Assembly: GCF_030035605.1 (NCBI RefSeq)
Contig: NZ_CP106736.1
Span: 3,655,001 to 3,719,000 of the forward strand
DNA: 64,000 nucleotides
Direction: 5' to 3'
Source: Silvimonas soli
GTDB lineage: Bacteria; Pseudomonadota; Gammaproteobacteria; Burkholderiales; Chitinibacteraceae
Positions 52,284 through 61,210 of this stretch are shown one piece after another; within the stretch, counting starts at the first letter, position 1, and each line of letters begins with the position of its first letter. A model generated the notes under the pieces. It ran no database searches. It worked only from the letters and a program-made list of their open reading frames with translations, and was not told where the DNA came from. A program made the translations under genes and the position numbers.

Positions 52284-52498
52284 GGGCGGTGAGTCGGTAA
52301 AGACCTGGTCGTGGATACAAGGTGTGACAGTACCCGGTTTGGGAGGAGGTTAGAAGTGGGGTTACGGAGAAGGGATATGACGGAGACGGCTTTGCTGCTG
52401 GGCTGCAACGCCAACAGTTTGCATCGTTGCCTGGATTCGCGCAGCAAGCCGGGGCGCGATATTGTCAAAATCAAATGCCGGTTATCCGTTGATACGTT

Positions 52499-52535
52499 GC
52501 CCCCGGATTCCCGCTAGCGCTCCATCCGGGCTACA
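52499..52535 (+). repeat. REP-type unit related to 31517-31632
   Basis: TTGCCCCCGGATTCCC is also found at 31599 or so, followed after a variable 6-10 bases by TCCATCCGGGCTAC in both places. Confidence 0.65.
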
Positions 52536-52571
52536 GGCACTGGTTTATGCACGCCAACCTGATACTCGCAA

Positions 52572-52604
52572 AACAAAAAAGACCCTCAAGAGGATCTTTT
52601 TTGT
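52572..52604 (-). terminator. Terminator after emrB
   Basis: AACAAAAAAGA, CCTC, AAGAGG, TCTTTTTTGTT fold into a stem with T runs. It lies 17 bases past the emrB stop (minus strand). Confidence 0.85.
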
Positions 52605-52620
52605 TGGCACACAGTAAATA

Positions 52621-54162
52621 TCAATGCCCGCCCGCCGCTGCCGCACTGGCGCCGCCACCTTTGGGAGCAAAGGGTGGTTTGGCAAAGAACACGACCGCAA
52701 TCAGCGCCAGGAACAGCACGCCCAGCATGTTGAAGTAGTCGATGGTCGACATCATTAGCGCTTGCGATTGCACCATTTGTTCGATCATGACCGCAGTGCG
52801 CTGCAAACTGCCGTGGCCGAGCGAGGTCACCGCTTGCTGCGTAGCCGGGTCGTAGACCGAGATATGCTCGGTGAGCCGCGCATGGTGTTCAATTGCCCGT
52901 TCCTGCCAGATCCACGTCGTGAGCGATGCCGCAAAGCTGCCGCCCAAGGTACGCAGGAAGGTCGCCAGACCAGAGCCCGCCGAAATTTCATGCGGATGCA
53001 GGTCAGACAGCACAATCGATAGCACTGGCATGAAGTAGAAAGCCACACCAAGGCCCATCAGCAACTGCGCCAGCGCCACGGTCTGGAAGTCCACATCGAT
53101 GGTGAAGCTGGCTCGCATGAACGAGGTGGCCGCCAGGATGATGAAGGAGAACGAGGCCAGTATGCGCAGATCAAAACGCGGCGCGTATTTGCCCACGAAC
53201 GGCGTCAATATCACCGGCAATATCCCGATAGGCGCCGTCGCCAGACCTGCCCACACCGAGGTGTAGTGCAACTGCGTTTGCAGCCACAGTGGCAACAGCA
53301 AGCTCATGCCGAAGAACCCGGCATAACCTAGCGTCAGCGTCACCGTACCTGCCGCAAAGTTGCGGTGGCGGAACAAGCGCAGGTTCACGATCGGGTCGCT
53401 GTCGGTCATTTCCCAGATCAGGAAGATAGTCAACGCCACGGCAGCAATGATCGCCAGCACCACGATGAACGGCGAACCAAACCAGTCCAGATCGTTACCC
53501 TTGTCGAGCAGCACCTGCAGTGCGCCCACGCCAACGATCAGTGTGATCAGGCCAACGTAGTCCATCTTCGGGCGTTCGAGTTTTTCTGGACGGCCCTTCA
53601 TCTGGCCGGCGACAACCCAGGAAGCAAAGATACCGATCGGCACGTTGATAAAGAAAATCCACGGCCACGAATAATTATCGGTAATCCAGCCGCCCAGAAT
53701 CGGCCCTGCAATCGGCGCCACCACCGTAATCATCGCCAATAGCGCGAGTGCTTGCCCTCGCTTGTTGGCGGGGTAGATGGAGATCAGTAGCGATTGGGTG
53801 ATCGGGTACATCGGCCCGGCTACCGCGCCTTGCAGCGCCCGGAAACCCACCAGCATGCCCATGCTTTGCGCCACGCCGCACAGCAGCGAAGCCAGCGAGA
53901 ACAGGATGGTGGCCCAGATAAACAGTTTGGTTTCGCCATAACGCCGCACCAGCCAGCCGGTCAGCGGCAGTGCAATGGCGTTGCTGACCGCAAACGAGGT
54001 GATGACCCACGCGCTTTGGTCCGAGCTCACACCCAGATTACCGGCGATGGTTGGCAGCGAGACATTGGCGATGGTTGTGTCGAGCACCTGCATAAAGGTG
54101 GCCAGGCACAGGCCAATGGTCGCCAGCCCTAAATTGGGCGGGCGAAATGAGGGCTGACTCAT
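52621..54162 (-). CDS. emrB: DHA2-family MFS multidrug pump (EmrB-like)
   Basis: A 513-residue, 14-helix MFS drug:proton antiporter. Conserved text: TFMQVLDTTIANVSLPTIAGNL (TM1 motif D1), WVITSFAVSNAIALPLTGWL, and GPILGGWITDNYSWPWIFFINVPIG (motif C region). It is the inner-membrane part of a tripartite EmrAB-OMF pump exporting hydrophobic toxins, uncouplers or antibiotics. Last gene of the operon, 15 bases after emrA. Confidence 0.94.
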   Translation of the reverse strand: MSQPSFRPPNLGLATIGLCLATFMQVLDTTIANVSLPTIAGNLGVSSDQSAWVITSFAVSNAIALPLTGWLVRRYGETKLFIWATILFSLASLLCGVAQSMGMLVGFRALQGAVAGPMYPITQSLLISIYPANKRGQALALLAMITVVAPIAGPILGGWITDNYSWPWIFFINVPIGIFASWVVAGQMKGRPEKLERPKMDYVGLITLIVGVGALQVLLDKGNDLDWFGSPFIVVLAIIAAVALTIFLIWEMTDSDPIVNLRLFRHRNFAAGTVTLTLGYAGFFGMSLLLPLWLQTQLHYTSVWAGLATAPIGILPVILTPFVGKYAPRFDLRILASFSFIILAATSFMRASFTIDVDFQTVALAQLLMGLGVAFYFMPVLSIVLSDLHPHEISAGSGLATFLRTLGGSFAASLTTWIWQERAIEHHARLTEHISVYDPATQQAVTSLGHGSLQRTAVMIEQMVQSQALMMSTIDYFNMLGVLFLALIAVVFFAKPPFAPKGGGASAAAAGGH

Positions 54163-54177
54163 TGTGTTTTTCCCGCC

Positions 54178-55362
54178 TTACTTCTTGGCCTGGCCGGAAG
54201 CCAGGTTGGCATGGATGGTGTCCTTGATCAGTTCATCGGCAGCGTTCAGTTGCTGCTTGTAAACGTCGGTCGTGAACAGCGGGTGCGTGGCAGCGGTTTG
54301 CGACAACGAGGCGCCAGACTGGTCATGCAGGCCAACGTCGGCACTCATCGACAGCCCGATACGCAGCGGGTTGGCCGCCACTTCTTTCGGGTCCAGCGTG
54401 ATGCGTACCGGAATACGCTGCACGATCTTGATCCAGTTGCCGGTGGCGTTTTGCGCCGGAATCAAACTGAACGCGCTGCCAGTACCAACGCCCAGGCTAT
54501 CAACCTTGCCGTGGTATTCCACGCTGCTGCCGTACAAATCGGCCTTGAGCGTTACCGGCTGGCCAATACGCATGTGGCGCAGCTGGGTTTCCTTGAAGTT
54601 GGCTTCAACCCATACTTGTTCCAGCGGGACCACGGCCATCAGTGGCGTGCCTTGCTGCACGCGTTGGCCCACTTGCACCGCACGTTGGGCAACATAACCA
54701 GTGACTGGCGCGACCATGGTGGTGCGCACGTCATCCAGATAGGCAGAACGCAGCTTGGCGGCGGCAGCTTGCACGTCCGGGTGGGATGCCACAACGGTGT
54801 CCTCAACCAGCACTTTGCTGCTGGTCAGTTGGCCTTGATACGAAGCCACCGCGCTTTGGGCTGCAGCCAATGCATCGCGAGCGTGCGCCAGTTCTTCAGC
54901 AGAGATAGCGCCGGTTTTGACCAGTTGCTGGCGACGATCAAAGTCGGCCTTGGCTTTATCCAGTGCAGTTTGCTGGGCGGCCACTTCGGCTTGCAGGCTG
55001 TTCACGTTGCTGAACAGGCCCCGTACTTTACGCACGGTGCTGGCCAGGTTGGCCTTGGCTTGCTCCAGACCAACATGCGCATCGCTTGGGTCCAGCTGTA
55101 CCAGCGTTTGGCCAGCTTTTACCAGCGCGCCATTGTCGGCGCCAATGCTGACTACCGTGCCAGGGATTTGCGGGGTGATTTGCACCACGTTGCCTTGGAC
55201 GTAGGCATCGTCAGTGTCTTCGTTCCAGCGGCCTACGGTGACATACCAGACGGCCCAGGCCAGGATGGCGAGGACAAAAATGGCAAAAGCCAGGCGCAAC
55301 AGAAATTTGCGGCGGGAAGGGCGCTGCGGGGCGGCAGCAGCGGCGTTGTTTTCGGTGCTCAT
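54178..55362 (-). CDS. emrA: EmrA-like periplasmic adaptor
   Basis: A 394-residue HlyD/EmrA-type membrane fusion protein. One membrane helix (about 20-42, FLLRLAFAIFVLAILAWAVWYVTV), a lipoyl half (GTVVSIGADNGALVKAGQTLVQLD), a long coiled-coil hairpin (about 85-205) and the matching half (TMVAPVTGYVAQRAVQVGQRV). It links EmrB to the outer-membrane channel encoded upstream. Confidence 0.94.
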   Translation of the reverse strand: MSTENNAAAAAPQRPSRRKFLLRLAFAIFVLAILAWAVWYVTVGRWNEDTDDAYVQGNVVQITPQIPGTVVSIGADNGALVKAGQTLVQLDPSDAHVGLEQAKANLASTVRKVRGLFSNVNSLQAEVAAQQTALDKAKADFDRRQQLVKTGAISAEELAHARDALAAAQSAVASYQGQLTSSKVLVEDTVVASHPDVQAAAAKLRSAYLDDVRTTMVAPVTGYVAQRAVQVGQRVQQGTPLMAVVPLEQVWVEANFKETQLRHMRIGQPVTLKADLYGSSVEYHGKVDSLGVGTGSAFSLIPAQNATGNWIKIVQRIPVRITLDPKEVAANPLRIGLSMSADVGLHDQSGASLSQTAATHPLFTTDVYKQQLNAADELIKDTIHANLASGQAKK

Positions 55363-55409
55363 GCTCGTCTATTCCTTGATGTCTCGATTCTTGATGATCT
55401 TTGGGCAGC

Positions 55410-56909
55410 TTATTGCGCTTGCGCCGGGGCGGAGGCAGTAGCCAGTGTGGGCGTATCGTCAGCCGGGCGATAACCGCCACCCAGTGCCTGCACCAACAGT
55501 ACCGATGCATCCAGCTGTTGGGCATTCAGGCCCGCCAGGCGCATCTGGGCGTTGAGCAACTGCTGCTGGATGCTCAAGACATCCAGGTAGTTGCCAAGGC
55601 CGCCGTGATAGCGCTGCATGGACAACTCATAAGCCTGCTGGGCGGTCTGGATCGCTTCTTTTTGTTGGGTTACTTGCCGGGCCAGCGATCGCAGCGCGCT
55701 GATTTGGGCTGCTACTTCGTGCATGGCGTTGACCAGCGACTGGTTGTATTGCGCTACCGCCAGATCATATTGGGCGTCTTTGGCCGACAAATTGGCGCGC
55801 AAGCGGCCGCCATCAAAGATCGGCAAAGTCAGTGCCGGACCAAGTTGACCGTAACGGCTATCCCACTCGGCCAGATTGCCCAGACCCAATGAGGCCAGAC
55901 CAATCGCGGCGGTCAGGTTGAAATCGGGATAGAACTTGGTTTGCGCAGTTTTGATCTCTTTGCTGGCACTTTCGACGCGCCATTTGGCTGCGACGATATC
56001 GGCACGACGGCCTACCAGCTCAGCGGGCAGCACGCTCGGCAATGCCAGTGCCGACGGTTGCAGCACTTGCGGGCGTGCCAGTTGCTGACCCCGATCCGGG
56101 CCTGCGCCTAGCAATGCCGCCAGCGCCAGTTGGCTGTCGTCAATTTGCTGCTGGGTGGATTCCAGTTGCTGGCGCGCGGCTGGCAACGCGGATTGCGCCT
56201 GCTTGAGTTGCACCTGGCTATCAATCCCCGCATCTACACGCTGTTGCACCAGCTTGAGCTGGTCTTGTGCGCGTTGCAGGTCAGCCTTGGCGATGTCTTG
56301 CAATTGCCAGGCGTAACCGAGCTGTGCGTAAGTGCGGGCCAGGTTGCCAGACAAGGTAATGCGGGCTTGCTGGCCATCGATCTCGGTGGCACGGCTTTGG
56401 CCGACTGCGGCTTCCCACGCGGCGCGCTGCCCGCCCCACAGATCAAAGTCGTAGCTGAACTTGAGCGAAACCATCTTGAGCGCGGCGTAACCATCGCCGA
56501 ACGGCGCAGGCAATACCGTGCCCGGAATACGGATGCCCGAATACGCGGCAGCGGCATCGACACGCGGCATACGCGCGGCATCGGCTTGGCCAGCTTGCGC
56601 CAGTGCGACACGGGTACGGGCGTCGGCAACTTCCAGCGTCGGATTATTCTTGAGCGCTTCATCAATCAGTGACGACAGCTGCGCGTCACCCAGTGCGGTC
56701 CACCAGTTCTGCTGTGGCCAGACGCTGGCATCGACGCGCGCGCCACTCAGCGACTTGCTGGCGCCCAGCGTGTTGGCATCTAGCACCTTGCCTTGCGGGC
56801 TCAATCCTTCCCAATTGGCACAACCCGCCAGCAGCGCCGTGACCAGCACGCTAAGCAGCAGTTGGCTTTTACGCGGCGATACTTGCCGCCGCAAAGTTTT
56901 TGTTATCAC
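55410..56909 (-). CDS. Efflux outer-membrane lipoprotein (NodT family)
   Basis: A 499-residue OprM/NodT-type outer-membrane channel with lipobox LLAGC (Cys30). OEP repeats at about 75-270 and 290-480; GLGNYLDVLSIQQQLLNAQMRLAGLNAQQLDASVLLVQALGGGY is the typical C-terminus. It starts with GTG whose last bases overlap the marR stop (GTGA), so its translation is coupled to the regulator. This is the second NodT-type channel of the window (the other at 34151). Confidence 0.92.
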   Translation of the reverse strand: MITKTLRRQVSPRKSQLLLSVLVTALLAGCANWEGLSPQGKVLDANTLGASKSLSGARVDASVWPQQNWWTALGDAQLSSLIDEALKNNPTLEVADARTRVALAQAGQADAARMPRVDAAAAYSGIRIPGTVLPAPFGDGYAALKMVSLKFSYDFDLWGGQRAAWEAAVGQSRATEIDGQQARITLSGNLARTYAQLGYAWQLQDIAKADLQRAQDQLKLVQQRVDAGIDSQVQLKQAQSALPAARQQLESTQQQIDDSQLALAALLGAGPDRGQQLARPQVLQPSALALPSVLPAELVGRRADIVAAKWRVESASKEIKTAQTKFYPDFNLTAAIGLASLGLGNLAEWDSRYGQLGPALTLPIFDGGRLRANLSAKDAQYDLAVAQYNQSLVNAMHEVAAQISALRSLARQVTQQKEAIQTAQQAYELSMQRYHGGLGNYLDVLSIQQQLLNAQMRLAGLNAQQLDASVLLVQALGGGYRPADDTPTLATASAPAQAQ

Positions 56910-57352
56910 TGCGGGGTCTCCAGGGTATTACGGACACGTTTCAGTAGCGAAATCAGGGTGTCTTGCTCGTCTTGTGAAAGATCGATCAACGCTTGTTCCA
57001 TCGAGTCTTCACCGCAGGTTTGCATGGTTGCCCACAGTGCCAGACCAGCTTCGGTCAGCGTGATTTGCAAGGCGCGGCGGTCTTCCAGGTGCGGTTGGCG
57101 GCGCAGATAACCTTTCTCTTCCAGCTTGTCCAAAAGCCGCGTCATGGCACCCGCATCGTGGTCTATGGCCCGGGCCAGCTCGGTCGCGGTTTGCGCGCCG
57201 TGATAGGCCAAACGCTTGAGTACCAGAAACTGGCTCAGATTCAGCTCAAGGCCACTGGCAGCAAGTTTGCGTTCAAACAGTTGAAACAGACCATCGCGAA
57301 CCTGGCGGACCAGAACCCCGAGGTTTTCTTCGGGAGCTTGGATGTGAGACAT
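56906..57352 (-). CDS. MarR-family regulator of the efflux operon
   Basis: A 148-residue winged-HTH regulator of the MarR/EmrR family: QFLVLKRLAYHGAQTATELARAIDHDAGAMTRLLDKLEEKGYLRRQPHLEDRRALQITLTEAG holds helices 3-4 and the wing with the conserved Asp-Arg-Arg. MarR proteins of this type repress drug pumps and release DNA on binding phenolic ligands. First gene of the marR-OMF-emrA-emrB operon, so it is probably autoregulated. Confidence 0.93.
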   Translation of the reverse strand: MSHIQAPEENLGVLVRQVRDGLFQLFERKLAASGLELNLSQFLVLKRLAYHGAQTATELARAIDHDAGAMTRLLDKLEEKGYLRRQPHLEDRRALQITLTEAGLALWATMQTCGEDSMEQALIDLSQDEQDTLISLLKRVRNTLETPQ

Positions 57353-57386
57353 GACAAAGCCTTGGTAAAGGGTAAATTTGTGGCGA

Positions 57387-57415
57387 TATTAGGTTTCTTT
57401 TGTGATAGTTGTCAA
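57387..57415 (-). promoter_or_regulatory. Candidate promoter of the marR-emr operon
   Basis: Minus strand: TTGACA (57415-57410), 17-base spacer, CTAATA (57392-57387), 35 bases before the ATG. A good sigma-70 match. Confidence 0.65.
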
Positions 57416-57501
57416 AGCAAAGGTATGGATGCGAATAATCGATGTGGGCTAGGGTTTTTTCGATAAAACACTGATTTTGATTATCATTTTGAGATAACTA
57501 G

Positions 57502-57513
57502 CCGACCGGTCGG
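57502..57513. promoter_or_regulatory. Perfect palindrome CCGACCGGTCGG
   Basis: Twelve bases equal to their reverse complement, about 150 bases upstream of marR. The GACCGGTC core resembles TetR-family operators, yet no TetR gene is within 4 kb. Confidence 0.4.
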
Positions 57514-57666
57514 TTGATTGTTCGTTGCGCTAGACAAACAATTCGCGATTTACTCTCTAAATATCGAGATTTAGACCAAGGTCGAGTGCCGTCAGCTGTG
57601 CTGACTTGGGGCAGGGCGTGAGGGGCGGTATTGCCCCTCTTGGTGAGCCAACGGGATGCGCAAAAC

Positions 57667-57695
57667 AAAAAGGCATACCGTGAGGTATGCCTTTT
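57667..57695 (-). terminator. Terminator after rdgC
   Basis: Minus strand: AAAAGGCATACC, a 4-base loop, GGTATGCCTTTTT. Confidence 0.88.
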
Positions 57696-57719
57696 CAAGA
57701 ATGCTGCAGCGCTGCGAAA

Positions 57720-58628
57720 TTAACCGACTTGTTCGCCGCCCAGTGCTTCCAGCAATTCCGGCACCAGCGTGCGCAACTCGCCAACCAGCAATGCCAGACC
57801 CGAATCAAACAGCGCGGCGCGATCTTCAGCGTCAGCGTTCTTGAAGTCGTCTTGCAGCGCATCAAGCATGGCGACGCGCTTGAGTTCCATTTTCTCGGTC
57901 AGTTGCAGGGCAATACGGTCTTGCCAGGACAGGGCCATCTTGCTGACCAGCTTGCCGGACGACAAATGCTGCTGGATTTCTTCGCCCATCAACGGTTGTT
58001 TGACCAGGCGCGCAATCGGACCATCTTCACCGGGCGCACGCAGTTCTACATCCTGACCCAGATCGAACACGCCAGCGTCAGCCGATTCCAGCCACACGGT
58101 CATGGCGGTTTGCGGTGTGGTATTGGTCTGGATCAAACGGGTAGGCAGGCTGCCCAGGCTTTCGCGCAGCAGTGACAACAATTGTTCGGCTTTGCCCGCG
58201 CTGGCGCTTTCCACCAGGACCAGGTTATTACGCAGATCAATCAAGGCGCGTTGTGTACGCGAACGGGTAAAGGCGCGCGGCAACAATTCTTCGGTGACGC
58301 GCTCACGCAGTTCCTTGATCTCGCGCTTGCCCACTTTGCGGTTTTCGCGGGCTTCGATTTCGGCAACGCGAGAGTCAGCCGTTTGCTTGATGACCGAGCC
58401 GGGCAGCAGCTTTTCTTCGGTCTTGAGCATGACCAGCACGGCATCCTGAAACGGATAAGCCATCACTTCGGGCATGTGCGCGGCGGGAGCGATCCAGCCT
58501 TGCGTCATCAAGTCCTGACTGCCACAGCCAAAGAAAGGGCGCTTGGCCAGACTGGCGCTGATGCCATCGGCGTTCAGGGTGTGATCAGGGGAAAGGCGGT
58601 AAATCTGGATATTGCGAAACCAGAGCAT
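57720..58628 (-). CDS. rdgC: Recombination-associated protein RdgC
   Basis: RdgC is a ring-shaped, non-specific DNA-binding protein that limits RecA action and is needed for pilin variation in Neisseria. The 302-residue protein has the E. coli length. Typical text: MLWFRNIQIYRLS, GWIAPA, MLKTEEKLLPGSVIKQ and GRKVGKREIKELRERV-like helices (here NRKVGKREIKELRERV). I use ATG 58628; 21 in-frame codons upstream are dropped because the family begins here. Divergent from trxC. Confidence 0.95.
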   Translation of the reverse strand: MLWFRNIQIYRLSPDHTLNADGISASLAKRPFFGCGSQDLMTQGWIAPAAHMPEVMAYPFQDAVLVMLKTEEKLLPGSVIKQTADSRVAEIEARENRKVGKREIKELRERVTEELLPRAFTRSRTQRALIDLRNNLVLVESASAGKAEQLLSLLRESLGSLPTRLIQTNTTPQTAMTVWLESADAGVFDLGQDVELRAPGEDGPIARLVKQPLMGEEIQQHLSSGKLVSKMALSWQDRIALQLTEKMELKRVAMLDALQDDFKNADAEDRAALFDSGLALLVGELRTLVPELLEALGGEQVG

Positions 58629-58821
58629 GGGTGCGGCGCTCGTTAGCTTTGATAAGGTGCGCGATTGTACCGGCTGCCCGACCTGACGCAAACCGCCATT
58701 TTTTGCCTTGGTGGCATTCGCCGCACCCGTAATGAAGGTGCTTGCCGCCAGACGGTAAAAGCGGCGAATATTCCACCTGAATGAGGTCCACCCGTTTCAG
58801 CCCTATTTCAGGAAGAAATCG

Positions 58822-59244
58822 ATGCAAATTGCCTGCCCGCACTGCCATACCCAGAACCGGGTTGAACCCGAGCGTGTGGCCGACGGCCCGACCTGTGGCG
58901 CCTGCCACAAACCGTTATTTACCGGCGCACCTATCGCCGTCAATGCTGAGCAATTTGCCGTGCTGACCAAACAACTGAAGAACCCGGTGGTCGTGGATTG
59001 CTGGGCGACGTGGTGTGGCCCTTGCCAGGCATTTGCGCCGTCTTATACGGCTGCAGCGGAATACTTCAGCGGCAAAGCCACCTTTTTGAAGGTGGATACC
59101 GATCAGGAACAGGCGCTGGCCACAAGTTTGAAGATCCGCAGCATTCCGACCTTGCTGGTGTTCGAACGTGGACAGGAACAGGCGCGGCAAAGTGGGGCGA
59201 TGTCGCTGGGGCAATTCAAGGCGTGGCTGCTGGATTTTTTCTGA
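58822..59244 (+). CDS. trxC: Thioredoxin 2
   Basis: A 140-residue TrxC: an N-terminal zinc-binding segment with two CxxC pairs (Cys5/Cys8 and Cys25/Cys28) followed by a thioredoxin domain with active site Trp64-Cys65-Gly-Pro-Cys68. TrxC is a cytoplasmic disulphide reductase, often under OxyR control, with redox state tuned by the zinc domain. CAGGAAG lies before ATG 58822. Confidence 0.95.
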   Translation: MQIACPHCHTQNRVEPERVADGPTCGACHKPLFTGAPIAVNAEQFAVLTKQLKNPVVVDCWATWCGPCQAFAPSYTAAAEYFSGKATFLKVDTDQEQALATSLKIRSIPTLLVFERGQEQARQSGAMSLGQFKAWLLDFF

Positions 59245-59308
59245 GCCCGGCTGACCACACAGGTTAAACTGCGGCCTTACCGGCAATCGCAATCGGGCAG
59301 GGCGTTAT

Positions 59309-59653
59309 ATGGCAACAAACGGGGCATCACCAGGTTCGAAATCCGCACCCAAAGTACAGATGTATTTGAGCGTGCCTTTCGCGCAAAAAGACGAGGCCAA
59401 ACAGTTGGGTGCACGTTGGGATGCGGCCAGCAAAAAGTGGTACGTGCCGCACGGCGTGGATATCAATCCATTCCAGGCTTGGTGGCCTGCTGATTTGCAG
59501 GATGCTCCGGTAGTTTCTGCGGTCGCTCCCGCCGCGCGTAAACCATCGCGGCCCGCCACACCGACTACGACTGAACCTGCCACTGCTTTCACCAGTGGCT
59601 CGCAAGCCGTCATTGTGGAATATCCGGACGACGACCCGCCGTGGGAAGAATAA
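59309..59653 (+). CDS. Stand-alone DUF5710 protein
   Basis: A 114-residue protein. Residues about 15-55 form a DUF5710 domain (YLSVPFAQKDEAKQLGARWD, then AASKKWYVPHGVD), a module better known inside plasmid primases and helicases. Then comes a Pro/Ala/Thr-rich linker (about 65-95) and an acidic, aromatic end (YPDDDPPWEE). The layout of a small domain, flexible linker and acidic tip recalls single-stranded DNA-binding protein tails, but this is inference. Function unknown. Confidence 0.78.
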   Translation: MATNGASPGSKSAPKVQMYLSVPFAQKDEAKQLGARWDAASKKWYVPHGVDINPFQAWWPADLQDAPVVSAVAPAARKPSRPATPTTTEPATAFTSGSQAVIVEYPDDDPPWEE

Positions 59654-59671
59654 GCGGTTGGCAGGTGGCAT

Positions 59672-59701
59672 AAAAAAAGCCCGGTATAGACCGGGCTTTT
59701 T
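59672..59701. terminator. Bidirectional terminator
   Basis: AAAAAAAGCCCGG, a 6-base loop, CCGGGCTTTTT between the convergent DUF5710 and lipoprotein genes. Confidence 0.9.
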
Positions 59702-59725
59702 GCTGGCTGGCAGACGACGAATCAG

Positions 59726-61123
59726 TCAGGATTTCGCGCAACCCAACGCTGTAAAGCTGTGGGTGCTGGCGTAGGTTACGGTTGGCATGTAGTTGCCGAC
59801 CACTGATTGCTCTTGCCCTGGCACTGTCACGTTCTGAATGGCGTTGGCAAATGATGGGTCTGGCAACATGTTGCGCAGAATCAGCAATCCGTCGTTGGGG
59901 TGACCTGCGCCATCGCCCGCGTCTGACAACTGGATCCAGCCAAAGCCGCAGGCGGTGGTGGCATTCGCGGGTCGATCAGCTGTGCGGCTGATCGCGATCA
60001 CGTAATTGCCGTTCGCATCGACCGGTACCTGGGCGTCATACGCGCAGTCAGTGACTTTCTGCGTGTAGAACTCGTTGGTACATATCGACCAGTAGCGCAC
60101 CTGCGCATCTGCAGCCACCTGGGCGTTCTGGTAAGTCGCCGGGGTTGTCGGCAACTTGCCGCGCAGGACGATCACGTCGCCGTAATCCCGGCTGATCATG
60201 CTTTCCAGATAAGCGTTATCCGGATTGCCGTACCAGTTCATGGTGTAGGTCGGTGTTCCGCCGCACGAGAAGAAGAACAGGCACTGCAGATTCCAGGTGC
60301 GATTGAACGGGAAGTGCCACACGCCCGGGTTCTGCGACGGGAAGCTATCCGCCACACCCGCTTGGTCGCGCAGCATGGTGTATTGCGCGGTGGTCAGCAG
60401 CGTGGGGGTGCTCAGGGTTGGCGCCGGATTGAGCTGCGCGCAGGCCGCATCGCCTTCCAGTGAACTACCATCGGCGTTTTGCAGAACTACATCGGGCAGG
60501 CCAGTCGCGCCGGTGATATCGGCACCGTTATCCGGGACGTAAACCCGATACCACACTGTGACGGTCGGGCCTGGCGTACCGGTGTAGAGCGTATTGGCGG
60601 CAGGCGTTGCGGGTGCGTTGCCAGCAACCACTTCAACCTGATAATCCCGCGCATCAGCGTAACGTGGATTGCCCGCAATGAACGGATTGGTTGAACCAAC
60701 TTCGGGCTGGATGCTGTGATCACCCAGTACGTTGACAGGCTGGGCCAGCGAGTTGTAGCTGACGTACGAAATATAGCGGGAGTAGGGGAACTGGCCTTTG
60801 AGGAACACTCGGGCGCCAGCAGGGATCGTCAGTGTGGCTGACCAATACGCCGCGCCGGTATCTGGATAAGCAAAATTGCCGTTCGGATTATCGCGAGACA
60901 ACGGGCCTTTCCACAAACAGGATTGCGTGGCGTGCTGCACGCTGAAAGACGCGGGCAATGGCGTCGGGGTTGGCGTGGGCACCGCAGTGGGTGCCGGGGT
61001 CGGCGTTGGGGTTGCGCTGGTTGAACTATCGCCGCCGCCACACGCGGAAAGAATCGCTGCTGATAGCGTAATTGCCAGGCCTTTGGAAATCAGACCAAGG
61101 GTTTGGGTACGAAAGACAGACAC
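59726..61123 (-). CDS. Lipoprotein of unknown function, TP-rich linker
   Basis: A 465-residue exported lipoprotein: signal peptide with lipobox LSAC (Cys28), GGG spacer, then a Thr-Pro repeat linker (about 35-57), then a large globular part I do not recognise. Visible traits: IPAGARVFLKGQFPYSRYISYVSYN, many aromatic and Asn residues, and several cysteines that could form disulphides (in CLWKG, ACAQL, QCLFFFSCGG, SICTNEF, DCAYDAQ, ACGFGW, LGCAKS). The start is GTG with a very strong AAGGAGG site. It lies 87 bases downstream of a TetR gene and is probably controlled by it. Confidence 0.75.
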   Translation of the reverse strand: MSVFRTQTLGLISKGLAITLSAAILSACGGGDSSTSATPTPTPAPTAVPTPTPTPLPASFSVQHATQSCLWKGPLSRDNPNGNFAYPDTGAAYWSATLTIPAGARVFLKGQFPYSRYISYVSYNSLAQPVNVLGDHSIQPEVGSTNPFIAGNPRYADARDYQVEVVAGNAPATPAANTLYTGTPGPTVTVWYRVYVPDNGADITGATGLPDVVLQNADGSSLEGDAACAQLNPAPTLSTPTLLTTAQYTMLRDQAGVADSFPSQNPGVWHFPFNRTWNLQCLFFFSCGGTPTYTMNWYGNPDNAYLESMISRDYGDVIVLRGKLPTTPATYQNAQVAADAQVRYWSICTNEFYTQKVTDCAYDAQVPVDANGNYVIAISRTADRPANATTACGFGWIQLSDAGDGAGHPNDGLLILRNMLPDPSFANAIQNVTVPGQEQSVVGNYMPTVTYASTHSFTALGCAKS

Positions 61124-61210
61124 GGGCTCCTCCTTATATGGGTCGTGTATTACCGGTACTGTTCTGGTTTTGTGCAGGGTCGAACGGATAAAACGGGATA
61201 TCGCGAGTTG

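Larger units (their letters stand above)
52284..52620. other. Gap with REP-like unit and emrB terminator
   Basis: 337 bases between the GNAT promoter region and the emrB stop; no gene found. It holds a CCCCGGATTCCCGC...ATCCGGGCTAC unit (52499-52535) like the right half of the pair at 31517-31632, and the terminator at 52572-52604. Confidence 0.6.
57353..57719. other. Gap between marR and rdgC with inverted repeats
   Basis: 367 bases without a gene. It holds the marR promoter (57387-57415), a 12-bp perfect palindrome (57502-57513), an inverted repeat TCTAAAT-N6-ATTTAGA (57556-57575), a GC hairpin GAGGGGC-N6-GCCCCTC (57620-57639), and the rdgC terminator (57667-57695). Confidence 0.65.
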
